From positions 2,469,501 through 2,533,500 of the forward strand of contig NC_084767.1 in the NCBI RefSeq assembly GCF_028858725.1: DNA of 64,000 nt. Direction: 5' to 3'. This stretch comes from Colius striatus. Its lineage: Eukaryota; Chordata; Aves; Coliiformes; Coliidae. Below the pieces are notes generated by a model that worked only from the letters and a program-made list of their open reading frames with translations, was not told the origin of the DNA and did not search any database. Of this stretch, positions 52,941 to 63,543 are shown in pieces. A program made the position numbers and the translations under genes. Position 1 is the stretch's first letter. Every line of letters starts with the position of its first letter.

Positions 52941-55900
52941 TCAGCATTTCCCCAGGTGCTTCAATCTTATTTTCCCTCCACTTCTCCTGTAAAAGGAGCA
53001 AGGCAGACTTAGGCAAAGTACAGACTCTGACAAAGTACAGACTTAGACAAAGCAGTGTATGGCAGACACAGCAGTGAGGGACAAGAAGCTCATCCATCCA
53101 AACAGGAGCATTTGCCTGACTGGTGCTGGCCTACCCTAGTTCCTCACAGAGAACATCAAGCCATTTTCTCTCCTCCTTGCTCTTCTCTGATTTCCTCTAG
53201 GGTAAGGCAGCCTTGAGTGTGCACCAAATGTTAAGGGCTGCTTTGTTTTGCAGGCACGTTCAGTCCAGGGCTGCTGGCTCCTACTGCATCTCCTTTAAAA
53301 GGTGACAGAGCTCAGGAAAAGGACAAACTCAGGATCCTCCTCTGAGATTTTGTATCTTGTTCCACAAAGTCCATTCAGACTTTTCAGGAATAATTTGGCA
53401 CAGCTCAGCTCCCACATTCCTTCAGATACTTCTCAGTATCCCAAAGTGTGGGCAGTGAGAGTTGCAGCCTCTGGCACATAATGGAAAATGTGCATCAATT
53501 TAGTGCATGCAGAAGGTACAGGCAGGATGTGATTGCCTCCCAGGCCCCGTGCTGCCTCTCAGCATGGCAACCAGCAGCATGCAAAGCGTAGAAATGAATT
53601 CAAATTAACTTGCATTCACACAGCTCCATTCCAAGGAGGAAATAGTCCACTTGGCACTATTCAGGGGCTGGTCCACAGAAATGGAGCAGCCTGGACGCAG
53701 GGTCTCCCTTCCATGAAGAACATCATTACATATGTGGAAATGGAGCCAGCTCCCTCTTACTGCCATCCCCTCTGCTTTCACTTACAGCACTGCCTTGCAG
53801 AAGGCACACTTGTTTCCATACGTGATGCCATCGGTGCCGCAGTGAGGGTTGGACTCCCTTGTGCAGTACACGCTTCTGTTAACAAACTCTTTGCAAATCT
53901 GCAAAAGGAATTTAAAATAAAACCAAACCAAACAAAGCCTTTCAGCACTTTCCTTCACTTTCTGAATTGGATGCAAGGCCACTAATGTAACGCTTTGTCT
54001 AACAGGAGGACTAAAGTGGCAGTGAGGACAAGAAAAAGACCCGACAGAAGTGAGCAGCAGCAGTGTTTTGGGGGAGTTTTTTGAGGAGGGGTTACTGTAG
54101 TCACCTGGGAGAAGTCTTGGTCTCCTCCCAAAGACAGGAGTGGATCAGCCTAGGCATGTTGGAGGAGAGTCAGCCCTGATGCTCTTTCAGGCATCTGGCA
54201 CTGGGTTATCTTGCTGCTGCACAGCTTCACGTATCTTGCAAAACTGTGCACTCAGCTCGGTGCTTGCTGAGCTGCCTTCCCAGAGGATGGGGAAGAAAAC
54301 CACAGTCTATGGGGAATTAAAAATGGTGCCCAGGGATATGCACAGGTATTTTGTCTCTGGACAGGTCCCTGTGATGGCCCTTGTTTGCAGGAATAAACCA
54401 GTCTTAACGGTTCATTTGTTTTGTGGGAAGACTGGACAACAGAGGAAAAGCAGACAAAAGCGATGCTGCACAAAAACACAACCCTGTACAATCACCCTCG
54501 ACCTAATCAAGGGATGCACTTGCTAAATCAACCATCTGTGTCTCTGGTGTACTTGCTCATGTGGCCACAGCCCCCGTACAACAGTGAACTCCTCAAAGTG
54601 TTGGGACTTCTTGGAATGACCCACCTGCTCCCAGCAGACATAAAAAGACTGTTTACCACGCATCAACACCTTGGTTACAAAACCATTCCTCTTGAGAATG
54701 CAGATTAAGTAAGCAGAAACAGCTCCACTAACCTCTTCAATGTCTTCACCTGCTACATCTGGAATAATAACAAAGGAAAAAACACAACAGAAAAACAAAG
54801 GAGAGAGAGATTTAACACGTCAGCGTTATTTTCTGATAGAGGCTGAACCAAAGTCACAAACCCTTTACGCAAACCACAGCGAAACACACACCAGGTTTTT
54901 CCCACTCCATCATCCCGTGTGGCGGAGGAGGGGGCAGGAAATACATTATCTAAATTGCTTTTCAGTATTTTGCTTTCTTGAAAAATGTTACTAAAATACC
55001 ATGCAATCAGTCATTCAGCTGCTAACTGCACCTCAGACACATAACCCAGTCTCCTGGAAGGCAGCCACTCCCGAGGAAGCGAGCTGCCATATCGGATCTG
55101 GAGCTGTGCTCAGTGGAGATTTTAAAGCTGTATTGACTTTTAAGGCTTTTAGGCTCCTGCACCTCCAAACAATGGAAATGGCTGGTACTGCTAACAAGAG
55201 TGCACTGTGGAGAAGGAGAAGGAGACCTCGTGGTCAGCTTTACAGCCAGCACAGCCCAAAGACTTTCCCAGAACAAGTTCACCCCGTGTGAGATAGAAGG
55301 AGACGTCATGGGGTGATACAGAGCAGAACAGGCAGTGCTGGTCAGTAAGAGAGCAAAAATACCCACTGTAACCACGGGCTCTGGGCTTCAAGCTAATCAG
55401 TCCATCCTCTTTACACTCTTTCACTGCAAAGACTGCAGGCAGACACGTAGGTTGAGTCATAGCTGCAGGACAGGGAGACCCTGAGATGTCTCTAAGGGGA
55501 GACAAGGGTGGGTTGAATGCAGATTTGCAGAATTTGAGTCACAACATGACGGGGCAAATACCCAGCATCTCGCAGGGCAGAGGGGCAGCAGAGGCTGGGA
55601 TGCAGGGCTGCACTGGGGGGTCACTGTCAGCTATAATGCTGCTCAGGTGGCTCTGGCCAGGAGGGAACCTGAGGCAGGAGATAAGAGGACCTTATCCTAC
55701 AGTCAAGCCCCTACACATTGGGAATCCCACCCAACCCTCAGTCAGCTGGATCACCACCCACCAACCCATCCTACTTCTTCTGCCAATTGTACTGCCCTTT
55801 GGCATTTTATCCCCAGTGCTGGTGCATTTATGGTGTCCCCAGGTTAGGCTCCCCTCCTTGTAAAGTCACTGGTATAGCTATCTGCATATTATTTACAAAA

Positions 55901-56952
55901 TAGCTCATTAAATAGCTTTTTATAAATATTACATGTGGCTGCAGAAGACTTTGTGATGATGTCTCTTGACATCTGTTTCTTTTATAGGAGATCACAGAGT
56001 TTGCTGCCATTCTGCCTGGCCTTGCAAGGAAGCTGCTGCACTCTGACAGAACTCAAACCCAATTAAGACTCAATTAGAGACAGATGAATATTTCATAATG
56101 AATAATGTGTACAAAGTAATTCACCTCTTTTCTCCATGCACAGCTTGCCATTTTTCTCAAGCCATTTCTTTATTCAAATTATTCATAGAAAAACAAGAAT
56201 AAATCATTCTGATTCTGCACATTCTTCAGTAACTGTCGCCACAAACGTTGCAGAGCTGAGTCGCCTGGACGCAGGCAACTGATAACACTGACATCACCTA
56301 TATGTTAGAAAGTCATCACTCAGCTTCCCCAGACCATCAGAGAGATGTGCAAAATCTCCAGATAAATAAATACTGGATCCTTTTAATTTGCCCTCTTTGT
56401 TCTGACTCCTTGAGGACATTTGAATTTAATTTTCAAGCTTTTCTCTGCAACATAAATGAAAGTTGAAACCTTCATCTAATTACATTTCCATATCTCCGAG
56501 GAAAACACCAAATACCAAGATGCTTAGGATCAAAACAAGAGCTGATGACCCTGAGGTGAGCGAGTTTCTCCTCTAACTGGTTCAGCAAAACTCTCCAGTG
56601 AACGTTTGTATCAAAAATTCATAATTACACTCTGCTTTGGTACATTTGCTGAAAGAGCTGCTTAGAATTTGCTCGCTCTGTCTCCCAGTGACACCTCCGC
56701 TGTGTTATTCACTGTGGAGGCACACGAGGAGTGGAAATATGTCATACAAGTGAGCAAGTCCCGCAGACATTTTTTCCACTTGCTCAGCTTTATCTTCCAG
56801 CCTGTCATCCGCTGATCAAGGCTCTCCGAAGTTTGCTCTTGTCAGGAAATGTTTTGGTTTTGCTTTTTTCTAGGCTAGGGAAAAGCTCACTTACCTGAGA
56901 TGAGAGAGAGCAGCAGCAGGCTGAGTAGCACTAAGGCACCTGTTGCCTTCAT
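52941..56952 (-). CDS. SPINK6: SPINK6-like single-domain Kazal protease inhibitor (complete, 4 exons)
   Basis: A small secreted serine protease inhibitor. Family members of this type inhibit kallikrein-related or trypsin-like proteases. Coding exons, minus strand: 56895-56952, 54733-54758, 53786-53898, 52941-52986, joining in phases 1, 0 and 2 to 80 codons plus stop. Exon 1 encodes a classic signal peptide (MKATGALVLLSLLLLSLIS). Exon 2 adds a short acidic linker (DVAGEDIEE). Exon 3 carries the Kazal core, with CKEFVNRSVYC, TRESNPHCGTDG and ITYGNKCAFCKAV. Exon 4 ends LRSGGKIRLKHLGKC. All six Kazal cysteines are present. The reactive-site P1 residue, second after the second cysteine, is Arg (C-T-R-E-S). 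The YCTRESNPHCG and YGNKCAFCKA blocks match human SPINK6 as I recall it, so SPINK6 is the likely orthologue, though naming in birds varies. The exon 2 donor (GTTAGT) is weak. Confidence 0.9.
53014..53050. repeat. Short 17-bp tandem repeat in an intron
   Basis: CAAAGTACAGACTCTGA is followed directly by CAAAGTACAGACTTAGA and a partial third CAAAG. The repeat lies 28 bases upstream, in the sense of the minus-strand gene, of the final SPINK6-like exon. Confidence 0.7.
53786..53898 (-). CDS. SPINK6: SPINK6-like exon 3 (Kazal domain core, P1 Arg)
   Basis: The acceptor is CCTTTTGCAG before ATT TGC AAA, and the donor is GTAAGTG at 53,785. The exon opens in phase 0 and closes in phase 2, inside the codon for the Leu after KAV. 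It holds five of the six Kazal cysteines. The sixth is in the last exon. Confidence 0.92.
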
Positions 56953-57045
56953 GCTGCAGGTAGCTCTTTAGTCCAAGCCAAACGATCCGTGTGGGAGGTG
57001 TCGTCTCAGCACCGGAGCCCACAGTGCGCACACAGACCTGCCTCT

Positions 57046-57058
57046 CTGTGTATTTATG
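57046..57058 (-). promoter_or_regulatory. TATA-like box of the SPINK6-like gene
   Basis: On the minus strand CACATAAATACACAGAGAGG lies about 100 bases upstream of the ATG at 56,952. A start site 25-30 bases on, near 57,020, would give a short leader of about 70 bases. TATA promoters are usual for tissue-restricted secreted inhibitors. Confidence 0.6.
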
Positions 57059-57059
57059 T

Positions 57060-60000
57060 GCCCATGCGTAGCTGTCCTCATTCCCCACCTTCATTGTGAG
57101 ATCTCCACTTTGTTTCCAAAGCCATTATTGGTCCTGGCCACGTTTATGGTGCTTTAGGAATGCTGCCCTGTCCACATCAAACCTAGAAAGTGCTAATTAC
57201 ATGAGTGATAGACAGGCTTGTAATGTCTATTTTTTTTTTTTTTTTGTCTAAATAGTCACAGGATTCTCACAAGGGTGAATTTTCAAAGCAGTGATTCATC
57301 GGGGAAGCTGGTAATTTTCATTCTCTGGGCCCTCGCTGAATGCCAGCTCCCAGGCTCTGAGTGTGGCGTGATGACACTCACTAGACGTTACGAAATAAAT
57401 GGCAGCATGAGGATGTGTTGTCTGTGAAACCAATTATACGTTGTTCCCTGGCTATTTCTGAGGATGGTTCTATATCTGTGGGGTTGGGGTGGAGAAGCTC
57501 TCTGATGTGACATGCTCTCGTGGCTGTGTGCACAGTCCCACACCGGACTGCTGACTCTCCTCCCCGAGCTATTTAAACTCGAGCTGTCAATGTTTTCCAG
57601 CTTTTTTTTTCACATTCACAAACATATTTTAGGGCTCTGCTCCCACAGCAAGTGGCAATGAAGGGAATTTGATAGGGAATTGGGAGACCTGAGCTCTATT
57701 TCCAGCTGAGTCGATGCAAGGATTGGTGTTCAGCTGCACCATTTGCCAAATATCTGTTCAGATAAGAATAAGCTTACAGCTTTGGTATGCTTTCCTAAGG
57801 AGACAAGCCTTAGGAGGGCAACGTCTATAGAAGTATCTGTTTATTAGTTCCCCTAGTAAATTTGGAATCTGCAACTAGTCCTAACCAAATTGGACATAGA
57901 AGCAAAAAAACCCAAGATTAAAACCAATAAATACATAGTTATACGTTTTTCTAGCAAGAGAGGAAAGTTGCAACACCCTCAGCCAGCACGGGAGAGGGCT
58001 TCTGCAGGAGAGCACTGTGGAGAATGCCCTACATCTAGCAAAGCATTAGAGTTTGCAGCTTGCTAGCTAGACATCTCAAAACCCACAGAGCAGAGAAACC
58101 GTGACTGACAGGTGAATTCTCAGATGTCTATTAAGGGTGAGCTCATGACACAGCTCCTCGTATAATTGAGTTATCAAGTCAGTCAGCCGCAGCGCCGTTC
58201 AAAACCACGCTCGGTTCTGCCACTCGCAGCACTACTTGTTTGCCTTTTCTGCTTTCATACGTCACTGCTCACGACCACAGCCTTAATGCCTCAGTCCTTT
58301 ATCTACCCAAACGTTTCGGTTGCTGCAGCATAACTGACTGGCTAAAGCCTGAGCGAATATATTGCAGGGACCAATCCCTGCTGCACTGAGGAGAGGAAGA
58401 GACTAAATTACCAACCAGGTGATTATCGTTATTACCCATTTCCACTTCTTTACAGCACCTGAAACAGGCCACTTGCTGGTGTAGGTGAGGGAATTCTTCT
58501 GTCCCTCTGAAAACTGGAGGTAGAAAAGGGGCATCTGGTCCTCACTTTGTAGTCCAAAGGCTGCAGTTGGGCAGTTTTGCTGGTGTTAAGCCGAGTACTT
58601 TTCTGTGCTTGGCCAGACCTTAGAGAAATATTTTTTTCTGACTTCCAAAGAGTTCTTACTTAAAGCCTGATGAGCCATCTAGGATGCAGCCCTATATCCA
58701 GTTCTCGCTGTTTGCCCTCCCTTTCCCTGTAGGTGAGCAGCTCTTTATTGGGATTTTCCAAAGTCCTCTGATCTCCTAAGCAGGTACCTGGCTTCTTTAG
58801 GCAGAAATTACCACTGCAGAGGAGGCTCACTGCAGGATCCTGATGCTGAAGACAAGTTTTCTGCTACAGCCAGAACTCCACTAGTCTGTGGCCACTCTGT
58901 GAACCTTGGCCAACAAAAAGTTATAGCATAGCTCTGTCCTGTGCCAGCAGGTCTCTGTTCACATCCACTAGCTGCTTAGACTGTTCCTTAATTATTTTTC
59001 ACACACACACAAGCAGGTAAGAAGTGAGGACTGGCATGATTCTCCAGTTTGCCTTTTCTCAGGATCAGGCACAAAAGCATTGCCTGTACTAACAGAGAAA
59101 AAAAGACCCACCTGAAAACATGAAGTTTTGTCCCTCTTCCAAGGGCAGAGCACTGTTCTGGAAGCACCAAGGGAAGGACAAGCCTCTTATCTTTTGTTGG
59201 GAAGAACCTACAAAATTCCTGGCCCACGAGTGATCTACTTCAGGAAAGACCCAAAGGAAAGGCTTGGAAGTCACAGATTTTGGCCTAAATATCAGCCTTA
59301 GCAACAGATATTCTTGCTACGTTACACGAGAATGGGAGGTAGGGAAAGGAAGAGGAAGGGAGGGTGTGAACTGTAGCACTTGGGACTTTTCGCCTGTGCT
59401 ATTTGCATATCAACTCCTTGACTCACCCAAAAAGATGCCACATCGTCATAAACATTCACGTATATCATTGCTCCTCCAGTGCACTCTTGAGGCTCCCTCA
59501 GAGATGTTATCTCCGTACCATTTTTTTCCCCCGAGATAGAAAGCGTCTTGGAGCTACCAGCACATCTTCCCAGCCCTCTTTCCTGGGGTCACAAAACCCA
59601 ACACCTTTTCCTGAAGGGTCTCCTGTCCTCCCCTCTGCCTCAAGGACCCCAAGTACAACTTTTCAGAGCTCTTCTCCAAGAAGCTGAAAGCCTGAGCCCA
59701 GTCCAATTTCTCCTCAGGTTTTCATTAGGCTCATTACAGCCTTGCCTAGCTTGCTGCAATTTTCTGCTGATCAACACAGTCTCGATGGACACACCCTTCA
59801 AGGAAGCAACAGTTCCTAATTTTCTTCCCTATGAGATAGCCTCCTCCCTTTGCCATAAGCCTCCTTTTTATAATGCACTGCCAGACCTGTGCCTGCCCCA
59901 GGTGTGACCAGTTAGGGCTGATCATGGCCACCTTCACACTTCCCAATGGCCAACCCCCCAATGCCAGGGCCCCTAAAGGGACCAGTTCCTCCAAGACTCA

Positions 60001-60275
60001 GTGCTGTTACAAAGCTGAAGCCATTTAGACCCTGTAAGACACTGAAATTGGGAAAGTGGCAGCACTTTATAGCAGCTTGGTTTCTCTTCTGATGGTTTGG
60101 TATGGAGTGACGTACTCTTGTGAGGGCTTAGGCTGCTGTGTGATGGGTGTTACACTTTGCTCTTTGTTGTGGTTTATTTCACAACTTCTCCCGCCCGACA
60201 CATCATTACCTAAAAGCCTGGAGAGCATTACCCTCTGCCCTGAAACAAAACCAAACCAAAAACCAGTCCCTGGCA
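57060..60275. other. Intergenic region between the two Kazal genes
   Basis: About 3.2 kb separates the SPINK6-like promoter from the poly(A) site of the upstream multi-Kazal gene, which is in tandem orientation. It holds a T run at about 57,230-57,245 and a short CA repeat near 59,000. I scanned the minus strand for Kazal C-terminal exons (His-x-Gly-x-Cys) back from 60,900. The only one found is the terminal exon at 60,385-60,457. Confidence 0.6.
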
Positions 60276-60295
60276 AAGAGAGTGCCTGCATTTCA

Positions 60296-60301
60296 TTTAT
60301 T
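60296..60301 (-). terminator. Poly(A) signal AATAAA for the multi-Kazal gene
   Basis: On the minus strand GGTCAATAAATGAAATGC lies 84 bases past the TGA at 60,385, a distance very like that in the SPINK6-like gene (88 bases). Confidence 0.7.
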
Positions 60302-60384
60302 GACCAATCAAAAAGGAGACCAACACACAACAGCCAAGGGAACAGGGAAAAATGTGTCTGATTACAGGATTTGTAAGGGAAAAA

Positions 60385-61043
60385 TCAGGGCGAAGGGTAT
60401 GGCTGCAGCTCTTGGCATTCTCCATAGTGTTTGAGGAACAGAGTTCCCTGGCTCTGCCTGAAGAGAAAGGGGGAAACCAAAATTACGGCCAAGGATCTCA
60501 GTTTTGCAGCCTAACTTTACCCAAAGAAGCCAATGTTCTTGTGCTCTCTAAGTTATAAAGTACTTAAGGTTTCACCCTTTTCTTGATTCCCCAGGTTACA
60601 CGCTTTCTCACGTTAAAGAGATTTGGGACAAACCCCATAATTTTGGACACCTCCTACAGTCACAGTTTAAATCACTCTGGCAGGGAGGGAGTCGGCAACA
60701 CTATGAGCCTGCAAACGGGGACCTGGATTTAATTGCAAAGGAAGGAGAAGACTCACTTGGGCTTAAGCTCTGCAGCGCCTGGGGGGTGACAGAGGAGTGA
60801 GTGTCGGGAGAGGAAAGCGGAGGAAGGATGGATTTAGCGAGGGGCTAATAGGAACGCCAGGGCTAGCACAGCAGAGTGTGCTCCAGCTCCCCTGGTTTCG
60901 TGGCTATATGGTGAGATCTGTACTTACAAAACTGCACTGCAGAACTGGCACTTGTTCCCGTAAGTTTTGCCGTCAGAGCCACAAAGAGGGTGGTAGTTGG
61001 CGGGGCAGATGCGATTGTTGCCCTTCTGTTTGCCGCAGTCAAT
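60385..61043 (-). CDS. Kazal domain C (P1 Ala) and C-terminus, exons 60928-61043 and 60385-60457
   Basis: The core exon follows ATTATTAG and ends at GTAAGTA. It encodes [32 protein letters not shown] and QFCSAV. The last exon follows CTTTCTCTTCAG and encodes [16 protein letters not shown] then ELQPYPSP and TGA. The proline-rich nine-residue tail after the sixth cysteine is longer than in single-domain SPINKs, many of which stop directly at that Cys. Confidence 0.88.
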
Positions 61044-63543
61044 CTAATAATGGAGCAACAATACATTTGAAATCATTTCCCACCCCCTGTCTATTCCTGC
61101 ATGGTTATGTCTACTTAATGTTTATGGCATGGCAACGCATAAAAGGACTTTTCAGGTGCAGGGCTCTTGTTCCAGCAGCTCTACAAACTCAAAGGCAGAG
61201 AACGTGCTTGCCTGGAGCAGCCCGAAGTGGGAAGAAGGCAGAGGCAAAAACATCTAATAAATAGTATTACAAATAGTGAAACGACCATGTTGACATTTCC
61301 AGGCTGGCCCTCTCCCTGGCTGCTCTGGTTCAGCAGGCTGGCAAGCACAGAGCGAGTGGGTGGTCAGAAGCCACGCTGCAGGAAGCACTCCCACCCAAAG
61401 AATCACCGCTACTAATAGCGCTGGTAGTCCATGACCCTCCCGCTCTCCGTCAGAAAGGGTGAGGCAGCACCTCTTCTTGCTCAGCCCCTTTTCCAGTAAA
61501 CCAAGGTCTCAGCACCAGCCGACTGCTGTGTTCCCAGGTCAGAGCAGGGACTGCATATCTGAGCCACGGATTTGGTTCAATACCCTCTGACCTTGGCATA
61601 CTTCAACTATTTTATCCTATTTCCAGGCCAAATGCAACAGGTTAGAGCAGCCATTTCTACTATTTACATAGGATTAGTGGATTTGTGTTGTAAAACGCGT
61701 TGTGACAGCAGTTAAGAGCTCAGATTTCTGTGCTTTACCTGGAAGCATTCTCCGGGATGGAGCAGGTTGACATCCAGTCCATTCCTTTGGGAAGAAAGGG
61801 AGTTGAGAATGAATGAACAAGCACCTACTGATCCCAAACCCCCTCCTCCTGTGACCCAGCCCCTTCACTTACACCACAGCATTGCAGAAGTCACACTTGT
61901 TTCTGTAGGTAACTCCGTTGGTGCCACAGATGGGCATGTACTCCAGGGTGCAGGGGATGGCATGACCGCTGCTTGATCTCAGGTGGTCAGCACAGCTGAG
62001 CTGAAACAGTCACGGAACAACATTTTAATCTCTGCTACCCTTTGCATCAGTCCTGTGGTACAGAGCACGGTGCAGTAGACACCTCCCCACAGGAGGGTGG
62101 AGGACCACAAGCAGTTGAAACCCTGCACTTGGGTACAGCATGATCCTGAAGTATCTGGGGTTTTTTTCCTGTCCTGAGGTGGATTTCATCCCTGTCATCT
62201 TGAGGCTTTATACCATAAATACCACCCTGAAAGATCTTTGCCTAAAATGCCTTATGCAGCAGCGACTTTTGCTGCAAAACATCAATTACCACTTGGAAAT
62301 TTTTACACTCACCTTGGTGCTTCTGCAATTACTCTGAATGTACTGAAATGGGATTCGTGGTATTACGTTAAATTGCACAAGCAGAGTGTTTCTTTGCTTT
62401 TCTCTCTCTAGACTAAAAATAGAGACACTTCTCCTCGGCAGCCCAGTATATTGATAAACAAACTTTATGATAAACATTCTGATGGAATCATTTTTTCTTG
62501 CATAAAAATACGGTTTAGTCAAAATCCAAACTTCCTCTGGGAATTTCTGAGCTTCAACAAACCTTTAAGTCTAAGCCTAAAGAGAAGTATTTTGGTAACA
62601 CTGAAGCATTATTGAAATCAAACGTTTCCATTCTTCAGCCTGGTGTTATACACAAGGTAACATTATAAACCTCAACGATTTTAACTGTTCAGACTAAAAA
62701 GAAAGTATTGCAAATCTGAAATTCTTCACTTTCATTCAAGTTCTGACAGTTTGAAATCACAGAATGGCAGGGGTTGAAAGGGACTTTTAGAGATCATCCA
62801 GTCCAACCCCCCCTGTAGAAGCAGGTCCACCTAGATCAGGTCACACAGGAACATGTCCAAGCAGGTCTTGAAGACCCCCAAGGAAGGAGCCTCCACACCC
62901 TCCCTGGGCAGCCTGTGCCAGGGCTCCCTCACCCTCACCATGAAATAGTTTTCTCTCATGTTTAAATGGAACTTTTTGTGTTCCAGCTTCATCCCATCAC
63001 CCCTTGTCCCCTTGAAATGGTGTGTTTTTAACACAGAATTAACCCTAACCAAGGCTCCTACCTAGCTCTCTGCCATCATTTCACCCACCACTGCCCAGTG
63101 GAACCAATCTCAGGCCGTACCTTAACGCATCTTCCATCGTGCTTCTTGTCAAGGGCTCGGTTGTGGCTGAGGCGGAGAGAGAGGAGGAAAGGATTAATCT
63201 GTTCATAACCATGTAGTCATCTCACTCATTAAGCCTCTCCACTCATAAAGCTCCTGTAATTAATCAGATTCAAGAGCTTTGGCACAGAAGATCCCAGGCA
63301 TTAGGGAACACAGAAACTTATGAAAAATCTAGTCCAGCCCACGATTAGTCACAACCCCAAAGGCTTCTGTCTGCTGCTGGAACTGGAGTTGGAGGTAATC
63401 AGGAGACCTTATACTCACAGGATTTCTCTGCAGAGAGAGCACTCGTTGGGGTAGGTCACGTTGTTGGTCCCGCACACGGGTTTGTAGTGGCGGGGACAGG
63501 CGAGGTGCGGCGTTCCCGACAACTGGTACGTGCCGCAGGAGGC
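60385..63543 (-). CDS. Multi-Kazal secreted protease inhibitor (ovoinhibitor/ovomucoid/SPINK5-like), 3' part with three domains
   Basis: Exons on the minus strand: 63419-63543, 63121-63166, 61873-62000, 61739-61784, 60928-61043, 60385-60457. They join in phases 2, 0, 2, 0, 2 without a stop and end QELQPYPSP then TGA. Three six-cysteine Kazal domains are encoded. Domain [15 protein letters not shown].. to [10 protein letters not shown]1 Arg (C-P-R-H-Y). Domain [16 protein letters not shown].. to [11 protein letters not shown]1 Leu (C-T-L-E-Y, the same core as ovomucoid third domains). Domain [12 protein letters not shown].. to [10 protein letters not shown]1 Ala (C-P-A-N-Y). Such proteins are secreted canonical inhibitors of chymotrypsin-, elastase- or trypsin-like proteases. 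The first visible exon opens in phase 0 on ASCG, so a signal-peptide exon and perhaps more domains lie past 63,543 or beyond the window. I cannot choose between ovoinhibitor, SPINK5 and an unnamed avian paralogue, so no symbol is given. Confidence 0.88.
61739..62000 (-). CDS. Kazal domain B (P1 Leu), exons 61873-62000 and 61739-61784
   Basis: The core exon follows CTGTTTCAG and ends at GTAAGTG. It encodes [34 protein letters not shown] and KCDFCNAVV. The second exon (acceptor CTTCCCAAAG, donor GTAAAG) encodes [15 protein letters not shown]. The CTLEY reactive loop is identical to that of classical ovomucoid third domains, which inhibit chymotrypsin- and elastase-like enzymes. Confidence 0.9.
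62754..63022 (-). mobile_element. CR1 LINE 3' fragment inside the multi-Kazal gene
   Basis: The segment starts AATCACAGAATGGCAGGGGT, then ATCATCCAGTCCAACCCCCC, and continues through CTGGGCAGCCTGTGCCAGGG to GTTCCAGCTTCATCCCATCA. It lies in the intron between domains A and B, in the same sense as the gene. Confidence 0.9.
63121..63543 (-). CDS. Kazal domain A (P1 Arg), exons 63419-63543 and 63121-63166
   Basis: The core exon follows CCCCTTTCACAG and ends at a GTGAGT donor. It encodes [31 protein letters not shown] and [10 protein letters not shown]. After the intron, the second exon (acceptor CGCCTCAG, donor GTACGG) encodes [16 protein letters not shown]. The cysteine pattern is complete. The dibasic region around the sixth cysteine resembles inter-domain linkers of ovomucoid-type proteins. 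Confidence 0.88.

Noticed and set aside
53533-53985. A 150-codon plus-strand open frame opposite the SPINK6-like Kazal exon
   Set aside because: It has no domain, and the opposite strand carries a well-supported Kazal exon with matching splice sites, so it is a shadow frame.
56891-57094. A 67-codon minus-strand open frame over the SPINK6-like first exon
   Set aside because: The real signal peptide lies in another frame starting at 56,952. The longer frame has no signal sequence and overlaps the probable promoter.
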